This document shows, one piece after another, positions 54,654 to 63,034 of a stretch of 64,000 nucleotides of DNA. Source of the DNA: Paenibacillus sp. FSL R5-0766 (GTDB taxonomy: Bacteria > Bacillota > Bacilli > Paenibacillales > Paenibacillaceae); contig NZ_CP150227.1 in NCBI RefSeq assembly GCF_037971845.1, positions 3,596,001 to 3,660,000 of the forward strand, given 5' to 3'. The notes beneath the pieces are model-generated. The model made no database searches and was not told the DNA's origin. It saw nothing but the letters and a program-made list of their open reading frames with translations. A program made the translations under genes and the position numbers. Numbering within the stretch: the first letter of the stretch is position 1; each line of letters starts with the position of its first letter.

Positions 54654-56300
54654 ATGAGTAGCAAAATATACCTGTCTCTTTCTGTTGCTTGTTTGATTCT
54701 GTTTACCGCCGCATGCAGTGGTAAAGCACAAGAGCCTATGCCTGTAAAAACAGGTGTGATCGTAACAACAGTCAAAATGAATGATCCAACCACCATCTAC
54801 AAAAATGGCGAAACTGCTGCCGATAATGTACATATCCGTTGGGCCAGAGAAACGCTTGGCGTGGATATTCGGACCCAATGGAGTGCTCCTGTCGATGACT
54901 ATGATATGAAGCTTCGATTAATGCTCTCTGCTGACAATACGTTACCTGACGTGTTCTCATCCAATGTCATGGACACAGTCAATGGATTTATGATCTCAGG
55001 CAAACTGTTGGACGCTGGACAAGCCTTTGATCGATATGCATCATCCACTTGGAAAGCGGCTATGGCTGAAGTGCCAGAAGCATGGAAGCCTTTTGAGATT
55101 GACGGGAAACGGATGGCGATTCCGATCATTACGGAGCAAGCCTCGCAGTCCGTACTTTGGATTCGCAAGGATTGGCTAGATTATCTGAACCTGAAGGCAC
55201 CAAGCAATCTTGACGAACTGGAAAGTGTAATGAAGGCCTTTACCTATGATGATCCAGACGGTGATGGCGTACAGAATACCTACGGTATTGATTTTGCAAT
55301 CAAGGACCAGTATCTGGCCTCGCCTATCGGAGACATATCCTGGGTATTTGGTGCGTATGGAGCGATTCCAAGTATATGGAGCAAGAATGTACAGGGCAAT
55401 CTCGTGTACGGAAGTATCCAGCCTCAGATCAAAACCGCACTGGCAAAACTGCAAGACTGGAAGAAAAAAGGATATGTGAGCAATAACATAGCTCTGCAGG
55501 ACTTCAATCAGGTCAATAAAAATATCTTTGATGGCAAAGTTGGCATGGTAGCTGGTCCACGCTGGTTTGGAGATTATCCGCTGCAACAACTTAATGAAAA
55601 GGATCCGAAGGCTGAGTTTGTGCCTTATCCGATTCCTGCAGGAATGGACGGAACCACAGCGAGATTCAAAGGAAACTCTTACAGCGGGGCTTTAATGATC
55701 AGCGCAAACATTTCTGAAGAAGCCTTGCAGGCTTTTTTTAAGTATCAGAACTATCTGTATGAGGCTACGGTGACGAATAATCCGTTGTATCTGAGTGCCT
55801 ATCAGAATGGATATGATTATGTACTGAACCCGGATGGTTCGGTGGATAGTGACAGCCGCGATATTCCCGGGGGGAAAGTGATAACGTTCAAATATACCCT
55901 CATGGGACAATATGTGAGTTACCCTTCCCGATTCAGAGCAGCTCTTCTGAAAATGGGCAAGCGAGAAGGGCTCAGCTCTCATGATCGCGCCATTTTGTTC
56001 AGTATGGGAATTGACCCTAAGGATGAGAAGCAGTATCCCATTATGAAGGCAAATGTTGTAGAGACCAGGCAGCGGCAGATTGATCGAGTCAATCTGTTTC
56101 AGGGGCCCCCGACAAAAACAATGCAAGCTCGAAACACTTATTTGCAAAAAATGGAACTGGACACCTTCAACTCCATTATTTATGGAGAGGAGCCACTCAC
56201 CATTTTTGATGAGTTCGTGAAAAAATGGATGGATTCAGGCGGAAGAAAAATCACGGAAGAAGTGAATGAATGGTACCAATCGGCGCAGACTCGGCCTTAA
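54654..56300 (+). CDS. Orphan sugar-binding lipoprotein (ABC importer type)
   Basis: 548 residues from ATG 54654; GAAGGAG is 12 nt upstream, and the alternative ATG 54633 would overlap it. The signal peptide ends in lipobox LFTAAC. The body is of LplA/YtcQ type: WIRKDWLDYLNLKAPSNLDELESVMKAF, DDPDGDGVQNTYGI (a calcium-loop-like motif) and FDGKVGMVAGPRWFGDYPLQQ. No permease or ATPase gene is nearby; GH78 follows 52 bp later. It may share permeases encoded elsewhere or serve as a ligand sensor for the divergent YesM-type kinase. A rhamnose-containing oligosaccharide is the likely ligand, from context only. Confidence 0.9.
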   Translation: MSSKIYLSLSVACLILFTAACSGKAQEPMPVKTGVIVTTVKMNDPTTIYKNGETAADNVHIRWARETLGVDIRTQWSAPVDDYDMKLRLMLSADNTLPDVFSSNVMDTVNGFMISGKLLDAGQAFDRYASSTWKAAMAEVPEAWKPFEIDGKRMAIPIITEQASQSVLWIRKDWLDYLNLKAPSNLDELESVMKAFTYDDPDGDGVQNTYGIDFAIKDQYLASPIGDISWVFGAYGAIPSIWSKNVQGNLVYGSIQPQIKTALAKLQDWKKKGYVSNNIALQDFNQVNKNIFDGKVGMVAGPRWFGDYPLQQLNEKDPKAEFVPYPIPAGMDGTTARFKGNSYSGALMISANISEEALQAFFKYQNYLYEATVTNNPLYLSAYQNGYDYVLNPDGSVDSDSRDIPGGKVITFKYTLMGQYVSYPSRFRAALLKMGKREGLSSHDRAILFSMGIDPKDEKQYPIMKANVVETRQRQIDRVNLFQGPPTKTMQARNTYLQKMELDTFNSIIYGEEPLTIFDEFVKKWMDSGGRKITEEVNEWYQSAQTRP

Positions 56301-56352
56301 AGCAGGATGGTTAAACGTTCCGAAAGGTAATCGACAAGGGGAGGTTTCATCG

Positions 56353-59193
56353 ATGAACATTACTCATATGAAAACAAATCACATCACTAATCCGCTCGGT
56401 TTTGCGGTAACCAAGCCAACCTTTTCTTATACCGTTACGGATACGACAGCGACAACGCAGATCGCCGCACAGGTAGAAATTGCACTGGATGAATCTTTTA
56501 CAGAACTTGTATTTGATAGTGGAATAACAGAGGATATTGATTCGCTCGCGTATTCTCCGGATCTGGAACTGGCTGCACGGACGCGTTACTTCTGGAGAGT
56601 TCGATTATGGAATGAGCTTGGGGAAAAGGCGACCAGTGAAACGGCCTGGTTTGAAACGGCGAAGCAGGATGAACCATGGACAGCAAAGTGGATTACACCT
56701 GAACTGGAACCGACGATTCATCCAGTCCTTCAGAAAACGTTCGAAGTCAAAGGTCCCATCGCCAAAGCACGGGCGTACATCTGTGGTTTGGGAGTATACG
56801 AATTGGAACTAAACGGAGTCAAGGCTGGGGATGAGTACTTGGCCCCTCATTATAATGCCTATCACAAATGGCTTCAGTATCAAACCTACGATATTACCGA
56901 CCTGCTGCAAGAAGGGTCCAACGCGATAGATGTCCGTTTGGGGAATGGCTGGTATAAGGGACGGTTTGGTTTTGAAGGAGATACCACTGCCAATTTGTAT
57001 GGTGATCATTTTGCATTGCTGTCCGAGCTGGTGATTACGTATACGGATGGAACAGAAGTTGTTGTCCCTTCAGATCTGTCCTGGCATGCCACCCGCTCGA
57101 ATGTGGTGGATGGTAACATCTATGATGGAGAAATCTATGATGCCACGCTGGACGTGACTGAGATTTATCCAGTTCGGGAAAGTGAAATGGGGTATGAGCT
57201 TTTACAAGCAAGAAAAAGTCTTCCGGTCGTGATCAAGGAAACCTTGAAGCCGATCGAAATTTTGACCACGCCTGCGGGAGAAACGGTCATTGATATGGGC
57301 CAGAATATGGTAGGCTGGCTGCAATTCCGTACTACGGCACCAAGCGGAACGGTCATCCATTTGCAATATGGCGAAGTGTTGCAGAAAGGCAATTTCTACC
57401 GGGAGAACCTTCGCTCGGCTAAGGCGGAGTACATCTATACAGCAAACGGTGAAGAAGCTATTGTGCGTCCGTATTTCACATTTTACGGTTTCCGATATGT
57501 TAAGGTTGAAGGCTGGGCAGGCGAACTGGATCTGAATGACTTCACAGGCTGTGTGGTTTACTCGGATATGGAACGTACCGGGTATTTAGAAACCAGTCAT
57601 GCTGGCGTGAATCGTTTGTTCGAAAATGCACTCTGGGGGCAAAAGGGAAACTTCCTAGATACCCCTACCGATTGTCCACAGCGCGATGAGCGCATGGGCT
57701 GGACAGGGGATGCACAGGTATTCTCCGGTACAGCAAATTACAATATGGATACGTATGCCTTTTTTAACAAGTATGGATATGATCTGTGGATGGAACAAGA
57801 GGATCGGAACGGTATGGTTCCGATGGTCATTCCGGTTGGACGTGTGCAGGGCGGAGGGTCCAGCGCCTGGGGAGATGCGGCAACCATTATTCCGTGGAAC
57901 ACGTATCTGCATTCCGGGGACCCATCCATTCTGGAGCAGCAGTTTGACAGCATGAAGACATGGGTAGATTACATCAAGCGTTTGGATGACGAATCCGGTA
58001 GTACACGTTTATGGGCGATAGGTTTTCACTTTGGTGACTGGCTTGCGCTAGATGGGGATGATCCGAACTCTCCAATGGGGGGAACAGATAATTACTTTAT
58101 TGCCTCAGCCTACTATGCCTATTCTTCAGATATCGTAGCCAAGGCTGCCAAAGTACTTGGACATCACGATCTTGCCGCATCCTATGACCAGTTGGCGCAA
58201 GAGGTTAGAGCTGCAATTCTGAAGGAATACTTTACTGCGAATGGACGTCTGGCAGTAGATACACAGACCGCATACGCTATAGCGTTGTATATGGATCTCG
58301 TTCCTGAGCAACATAAAGCACGGATTGCAGAAGCTATTCGCTTGCGTGTACGCAAGGATCAGAACCACTTGAGAACTGGCTTTGTAGGTACGCCGTATTT
58401 GAACCGGGTTCTATCAGCATATGGAAGCAATGATATCGCCTATACGCTTCTGCTCAATGATGATTACCCAAGCTGGCTGTATGCGGTCAATATGGGAGCA
58501 ACAACAATCTGGGAGCGTTGGAACTCCATTTTGCCAGATGGTACAATCAGTGAAAATGGTATGAACTCGCTTAATCACTATGCCTATGGTGCCGTTGTTG
58601 AATGGATGTATCGTCATATGGCGGGGATCAATCCAGTAGAGGATCGACCTGGCTTCCGCCATGCACTGCTGGCACCGATGCCTGATTTCAGAATCCAGTG
58701 GACTAAAGGTCGCATTGACACCGCTGCAGGAACTTATTGCAGTGAATGGAGGTTTGATGAAGCAGGTAAGCTGTATTTAAGCTTCTCTGTTCCATTTAAT
58801 GCAACAGCAACGATCAAGCTGCCACGCGCCGTGGTTGATCAGGTGATGATGAACGGAATTACACTTTCGGATACAGGCCTGATTGTCGTTCAGGTTGAAG
58901 ATGAAGTGATCATCGAAGTGGTGAGTGGCACGTATGATTTTATTTATGTACCATCCGTGCCATACAAACAAACGTTAAGCACCCGTACACCTCTGAATGT
59001 ACTGCTTCGTAACGAGCATAGCCGGAGTATGCTGCACGAGCTTTCACCGGTGCTGGCTTCGCTGGACCCGGGGACAATTGGCCCGATGGGGGAAGCAAGC
59101 TTGCGTGATCTATCCACCTATCCTTCGTTCAGTACGCCAGAGGAAGAACTTGACCAGCTCGATCTCAAGCTGGAGACCATTCAAATCGTATAG
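56353..59193 (+). CDS. GH78 alpha-L-rhamnosidase with C-terminal accessory module
   Basis: 946 residues from ATG 56353, preceded by GGGGAGG. N-terminal beta-sandwich domains (about 1-330) include RYFWRVRLWNELGEKAT, YICGLGVYELELNG and LRLGNGWYKG-type strands. The (alpha/alpha)6 barrel has DTPTDCPQRDERMGWTGDAQVF with probable general acid Glu446 and TTIWERWNS with probable base Glu721. A C-terminal beta domain ends near 870. Residues about 877-946 are an extra module beginning RTPLNVLLRNEHS that resembles segments of the GH3 and SDR proteins. There is no signal peptide; it removes terminal alpha-L-rhamnose from imported pectin fragments or flavonoid glycosides. It is in an operon with the upstream lipoprotein. 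Confidence 0.93.
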   Translation: MNITHMKTNHITNPLGFAVTKPTFSYTVTDTTATTQIAAQVEIALDESFTELVFDSGITEDIDSLAYSPDLELAARTRYFWRVRLWNELGEKATSETAWFETAKQDEPWTAKWITPELEPTIHPVLQKTFEVKGPIAKARAYICGLGVYELELNGVKAGDEYLAPHYNAYHKWLQYQTYDITDLLQEGSNAIDVRLGNGWYKGRFGFEGDTTANLYGDHFALLSELVITYTDGTEVVVPSDLSWHATRSNVVDGNIYDGEIYDATLDVTEIYPVRESEMGYELLQARKSLPVVIKETLKPIEILTTPAGETVIDMGQNMVGWLQFRTTAPSGTVIHLQYGEVLQKGNFYRENLRSAKAEYIYTANGEEAIVRPYFTFYGFRYVKVEGWAGELDLNDFTGCVVYSDMERTGYLETSHAGVNRLFENALWGQKGNFLDTPTDCPQRDERMGWTGDAQVFSGTANYNMDTYAFFNKYGYDLWMEQEDRNGMVPMVIPVGRVQGGGSSAWGDAATIIPWNTYLHSGDPSILEQQFDSMKTWVDYIKRLDDESGSTRLWAIGFHFGDWLALDGDDPNSPMGGTDNYFIASAYYAYSSDIVAKAAKVLGHHDLAASYDQLAQEVRAAILKEYFTANGRLAVDTQTAYAIALYMDLVPEQHKARIAEAIRLRVRKDQNHLRTGFVGTPYLNRVLSAYGSNDIAYTLLLNDDYPSWLYAVNMGATTIWERWNSILPDGTISENGMNSLNHYAYGAVVEWMYRHMAGINPVEDRPGFRHALLAPMPDFRIQWTKGRIDTAAGTYCSEWRFDEAGKLYLSFSVPFNATATIKLPRAVVDQVMMNGITLSDTGLIVVQVEDEVIIEVVSGTYDFIYVPSVPYKQTLSTRTPLNVLLRNEHSRSMLHELSPVLASLDPGTIGPMGEASLRDLSTYPSFSTPEEELDQLDLKLETIQIV

Positions 59194-59248
59194 AATAAAT
59201 CATTGCTCGTAGATACGACGAAAACGAAACACGATGACGTTTCTTTAA

Positions 59249-59455
59249 ATGCAAATCATCTCAAACCGATGGCCTGCTGAGGTGAGTAATATTCGCTGGG
59301 CTACCGAGGATGTCGAATTCGGTGGCAAGCACATCCGTAAGGGCGACATGCTCTTTGTTTCCTTTTCCTCAGTCAACCGGGATGAGAATCAGTTCGCTGA
59401 CCCGGATGCATTTGATATCACACGGAAGGTCAATAATCATAATACGAGAGGATAG
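59249..59455 (+). pseudogene. Cytochrome P450 fragment
   Basis: The 68-residue frame contains IRWATEDVEFGGKHIRKGDM and NRDENQFADPDAFDITRKVNNH, the stretch of bacterial P450s between the ExxR helix and the heme loop. The ExxR helix, the I helix and the Cys heme loop (FGxGxHxC) are all absent; the frame ends right after NNH. No ribosome site fits the ATG. It is a relic of about 50 codons. It is not a copy of the P450 at the end of the window, whose matching segment differs strongly. Confidence 0.82.
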
Positions 59456-59462
59456 CCCTACT

Positions 59463-59484
59463 TAACCGCGATTTCGCGGTTTTT
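59463..59484 (+). terminator. Small terminator-like hairpin
   Basis: AACCGCGA / TCGCGGTT followed by TTTT, between the two gene relics. Confidence 0.75.
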
Positions 59485-59629
59485 TCTTTGTCTTTGACTA
59501 GCAATGGGCTTGAATTACGCTACACAATCTTTGTATCGCGTTATAGTCGATCGTCTCACTTGAAATCTACAATAGAAGTATCCTTTTGGCCATGTCAATC
59601 CACTCTACCTGTTGGATTCTTCACCCTAG

Positions 59630-60053
59630 CTGGCAAATACCAAAAAGCGGCCAGCGGTACTTGTGCTTCCAGGTGGAGGATATAGAGCTTGTTCTGATCG
59701 AGAAGCTGAACCCGTTTGCTATGGCATTTTTGGCTGAAGGTTATCAAGTCTTTATCCTGTGAAATTCACTCAATCAGCATGCTGTATTTCCAAAACCATT
59801 GAACGATGCGGAGGAAGCGTTGACACGCAAGCGGGCCAACAGTGCGGACTGGAGAATTGATCCTCAAAAAGTAGCGGTATGCGGCTTCTCCGCAGGGGGC
59901 CATCTTGCTGCAGCTTTGAGGATGATGGGTTCCACTCGGCCTAATGCAATGATTCTTGGTTATCCTTGTATTCTGGAGGAGATGAGTGATATTTTTCCTG
60001 CGCCCGTTCCAGGCGTGGAACCTGTTAACCGAGGAAGAGCAGAAGCAGCTTAA
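59630..60053 (+). pseudogene. Relic of an acetylxylan/feruloyl esterase-like alpha/beta hydrolase
   Basis: One frame reads KRPAVLVLPGGGYRACSDREAEP and stops; the next frame continues NPFAMAFLAEGYQVFIL, a TGA, then NQHAVFPKPLNDAEEALTRKRANSADWRIDPQKVAVCGFSAGGHLAAAL and RPNAMILGYPC. Joined, these follow the BD-FAE/Axe-type esterase order: oxyanion PGGGY, EAEP.A..fla.GY.VF.L, FP.PL.DA, then nucleophile GFSAGGH. A frameshift near 59715, an in-frame stop near 59760 and a TAG just before the first visible residue, plus loss of the acid and His part, show that it is dead. A loop after LAAAL also seems shortened. Confidence 0.8.
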
Positions 60054-60183
60054 CGATGGGCTAAAGACTATTTCGGTGACATAACACTGGAGGCAACACA
60101 GCATAAACAGAATAAGTCCTTTAGCCATTTTCGGGCTCGTTCCTAATCTATTAAAATGACGAATTGCAAAAAAAGACACAAAA

Positions 60184-60220
60184 TGATAGTATTTATATCA
60201 AGATAATAGTAAAACTATCA
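60184..60220 (+). promoter_or_regulatory. Inverted repeat before the SDR gene
   Basis: TGATAGT (60184-60190) and ACTATCA (60214-60220) are perfect inverted arms 23 bp apart in an AT-rich promoter region, just before the TTGGAGG ribosome site. This may be an operator; no matching regulator is adjacent. Confidence 0.4.
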
Positions 60221-60244
60221 AAATAAAATTTGGAGGAAACAACT

Positions 60245-61267
60245 ATGACAACTTACAATGAAAACATTAAAATTTCGGAACTATTGAATAATGATGAAGC
60301 AACAACATTGCTTACCAAACATCTACCTGAATTCATTAACGAGCCATCATTCAAAATGGCTTCCCATTTTACGCTGGATCAACTCGCAGCCGTTCCACAG
60401 GTCGATCTGCCAGAAGACATTTTGTCCGCACTGAAAGCGGATCTTGCTAACGTAACCTTCGAATCTGCAGAGGCTCCTAAAGCGAGCAAAGCTGTGAATA
60501 CCAAATCCGATTCGCTTGCAGGCAAAGTGATTACCATCACAGGCGCTGGTAGCGGTATTGGCCGAGCTAGTGCAGTGTTGATGGCATCGAGAGGAGCCAA
60601 GCTCGTTCTGGTGGATTACAATGTAACAACAGGGGAAGAGACACTTGCGCTTGTGAAGGAGCAGGATGGCGAGGGCATCTTTGTTCAAGCTGATGTATCC
60701 AAGGAAGAGGATGTAGAAAACTATATTCAAAAAGCAATTGAAACATTTGGTAAAATCGATGTCGCGTTCAACAATGCAGGAATCATTCAGAAGTTCCAGC
60801 CTTTCCATGAAACATCCCTGAACGATTTCTCCCGTATCATTGACGTCAACTTGAAGGGGATCTTCCTGGGGATGAAGCACGCTCTCAACGTGATGGTTCA
60901 ACAAGGTTACGGTCATGTGATAAATACAGCATCAACCACGGCGCTTCGAGCTGAGCACAGTCTGGCCGCTTATACAGCGAGTAAACACGGTGTTGCCGGA
61001 TTGACAAAAGCAGCAGCGATTGAGTACGTCAGAAAGGGCATTCGGGTAAATGCTATCTGCCCTGGGGGTGTAGCCACTTCGCTGACCGCAGCTGTTCCGC
61101 AAATGTTACAAGAAAGCGATTATATGCCCGAAGAATTCCCAAATATGAGAATTGGGCGTTTTGCGGAGCCAGAGGAGCTGGCTGAACTCGTAGCATTCCT
61201 GGCATCGGACGGCTCCAGTTATATGACAGGCTCTATCCTTGTAGCAGACGGTGGATTGACACTTTAA
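60245..61267 (+). CDS. SDR oxidoreductase with N-terminal accessory module
   Basis: 340 residues from ATG 60245, which follows GGAGG; the TTG at 60230 precedes that site. Residues 1-72 form a helical module (IKISELLNNDEATTLLTKHL, FTLDQLAAV, LPEDILSALKADL) not found in standard 245-residue SDRs. A linker (73-92) follows, then the SDR: GAGSGIG (100-106), NNAG, Ser230, Tyr243 and Lys247 (YTASK), and the ending SSYMTGSILVADGGLTL. VDY after strand 2 suggests NAD preference. It probably oxidises a sugar such as rhamnose or glucose released by the nearby glycosidases, but the substrate is not proven. The module resembles C-terminal segments of the GH3 and GH78 proteins of the locus. Confidence 0.9.
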   Translation: MTTYNENIKISELLNNDEATTLLTKHLPEFINEPSFKMASHFTLDQLAAVPQVDLPEDILSALKADLANVTFESAEAPKASKAVNTKSDSLAGKVITITGAGSGIGRASAVLMASRGAKLVLVDYNVTTGEETLALVKEQDGEGIFVQADVSKEEDVENYIQKAIETFGKIDVAFNNAGIIQKFQPFHETSLNDFSRIIDVNLKGIFLGMKHALNVMVQQGYGHVINTASTTALRAEHSLAAYTASKHGVAGLTKAAAIEYVRKGIRVNAICPGGVATSLTAAVPQMLQESDYMPEEFPNMRIGRFAEPEELAELVAFLASDGSSYMTGSILVADGGLTL

Positions 61268-61374
61268 GGAGTAACAGCAAGTCTTTCGAACATGGTTCTA
61301 GCGATTTTAAAGCCGATTCCTGATCTATTTCGGTTCATTTTATTCATAAGAATCGTGCATAAAACAGATGGACC

Positions 61375-61409
61375 AAAAACTGATTCAGTATACCTGAGTC
61401 AGTTTTTTT
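61375..61409 (+). terminator. Terminator after the SDR gene
   Basis: AAAACTGATTCAG pairs with CTGAGTCAGTTTT around TATAC, then Ts. Confidence 0.88.
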
Positions 61410-61445
61410 GTCGTTCAAACAGCAGGAATACCTTCTGTTTGGATT

Positions 61446-61473
61446 GCGTTATTTGATCTTAACAATGCGCTAT
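61446..61473 (+). promoter_or_regulatory. Paired GCGTTAT/GCGCTAT direct repeats before the symporter gene
   Basis: GCGTTAT (61446-61452) and GCGCTAT (61467-61473) are 21 bp apart. GATTGCGTTAT is identical to the site before GH3, and TTAA and AA in the spacer align as well. It lies 84 bp before the start codon. Confidence 0.7.
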
Positions 61474-61556
61474 ATCTGTTATATATGCCAGGACATAAAA
61501 TGAAAGTATAGAAGAGGAAGAGAAATTCAACATGAAGAGTAACGGAGGCGAGTGTT

Positions 61557-62963
61557 ATGGGAGTTGCAGTGAACGAGCAGCATATTAAAGTAGATAATAC
61601 GCCGGCTCAGCCACCCCGGGAAATACCAACGAAAAAGTTAATTGGCGATTCAATGGGACAGTTCGGGTTAAACATTTCAAGTGGATTGTTGGGTTTGATC
61701 ACGTATTATTATACGGATGTCGTTGGCGTGTCTGCCGCTGTAGTCGGTACGGTAATGCTGCTTACCAAAGTTTTGGATGCGTTTGCAGACATCGGTATGG
61801 GTGTACTGGTGGATCGGACCAAAACCAAGTATGGGCAAGCTCGTCCCTGGTTGTTATGGATGACCATTCCAATGTTCATCTCATTATTCTTAATGTTTTC
61901 CGTGCCGGATATAAGTTCTACAGGCAAAATTATATATGCGATTATTACGAATCTTGTATTCTACATTTTGGTGTTTACTCCAACCTCGATTCCATATAAC
62001 AGTTTGATGGCGTTAACAACGCGTAACAGTTACGAGCGTTCCTTAATGGGTATTATCCGTTCAAGCAGCGGGTATCTGGCAGGTATGGTTGTTGCCGTTG
62101 CATTTGTTCCAATCGTTACAGCCATGGGCAATAGCAGAAGTGACTGGACGTTGCTCGCATCAATTTTTGCTGGTGTTGCAGCAATCGGGATTTTCATTTC
62201 ATTCCTGTCCAATAGGGAAAAGTACAACAATGTTCAATTGGATGAGCTTGGCATGTTTCAGGATAAAACGCCGATTCGTGAAGGACTGAAATTGCTCTTT
62301 GCCAATAAATACTGGGTATATATGTTCTTCGTAATGGCTCTCGCTAGCATTTTGTTTGCTCTGGGCGTGGCAGCAGGAAGTTATTATGCCAAATATATTT
62401 GGGGCAATGTAAGCCTGATCGGCATTATGGGTGCTATTGGTTTGATTCCGGTTATTATCGGATTTGCCTTGTCCGGACCATTCATCAAACGTTATGGCAA
62501 GCGAAATACAGCCCTCGGCGGTATATTAATCGGACTCCTCGGAGCAGCCGTTCGGTTAGTCGCTCCCGAGAGCATTACATTGGGTCTGATCTGTTCTATC
62601 TTCCAAACGCTTGGTACAATTCCGCTAATGGCAGTAGGTGGAGCAATGGTCACAGACACGATTGAATACGGCGAATGGAAATTTAACAAAAGACTTGTTG
62701 GTTTAACGAATAGTGTCATCGGTTTCGGTTCAAAAGTAGGCACAGCCATTGGCACAGCAATGATTGGATGGTTCCTCGCGCTAGGAGGATATGTCGAACA
62801 AGCTACAACCCAAGGAGAAGGAGCAAAGCAGGCCATCATCGCGTTGAATATATACGTCCCCATTGTTGTATTCATTCTTCTTGTAGTATTCCTTTACAAA
62901 AACAAGCTGGACAAGGAATATCCAACGATTATTAGAGAGCTTGAAGATAGAAGAAAGGCATAA
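61557..62963 (+). CDS. GPH-family sugar:cation symporter
   Basis: 468 residues with 12 predicted helices. The N-terminal cytoplasmic tail (about 30 residues) precedes the signature GDSMGQFGLNISSGLLGLITYYYTDVVG, DAFADIGMGVLVDRTKTKYGQARPWLLW (the GPH motif after helix 2) and NSLMALTTRNSYERSLMG. TDTIEYGEWKFNKR in the second half is also typical. The start follows GGAGGCGA. It imports a glycoside, probably the substrate of the GH3 or GH78 enzymes, with protons or sodium. The shared operator with GH3 supports this. Confidence 0.92.
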   Translation: MGVAVNEQHIKVDNTPAQPPREIPTKKLIGDSMGQFGLNISSGLLGLITYYYTDVVGVSAAVVGTVMLLTKVLDAFADIGMGVLVDRTKTKYGQARPWLLWMTIPMFISLFLMFSVPDISSTGKIIYAIITNLVFYILVFTPTSIPYNSLMALTTRNSYERSLMGIIRSSSGYLAGMVVAVAFVPIVTAMGNSRSDWTLLASIFAGVAAIGIFISFLSNREKYNNVQLDELGMFQDKTPIREGLKLLFANKYWVYMFFVMALASILFALGVAAGSYYAKYIWGNVSLIGIMGAIGLIPVIIGFALSGPFIKRYGKRNTALGGILIGLLGAAVRLVAPESITLGLICSIFQTLGTIPLMAVGGAMVTDTIEYGEWKFNKRLVGLTNSVIGFGSKVGTAIGTAMIGWFLALGGYVEQATTQGEGAKQAIIALNIYVPIVVFILLVVFLYKNKLDKEYPTIIRELEDRRKA

Positions 62964-62971
62964 CAAGATTT

Positions 62972-63017
62972 AAGTGTCCTTACACACAGCCAATCGCTTG
63001 TGTGTAAGGGCACTTTT
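62972..63017. terminator. Bidirectional terminator between symporter and P450 genes
   Basis: AAGTGTCCTTACACACA pairs with TGTGTGTAAGGGCACTT (one G-U) with a T-rich right flank and an A-rich left flank. Confidence 0.85.
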
Positions 63018-63034
63018 AATTTGATGAAATTAGT

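Noticed and set aside
59488..59685. A 65-residue frame after the small terminator
   Set aside because: No ribosome site, no recognisable motif, and it overlaps the esterase relic in another frame.
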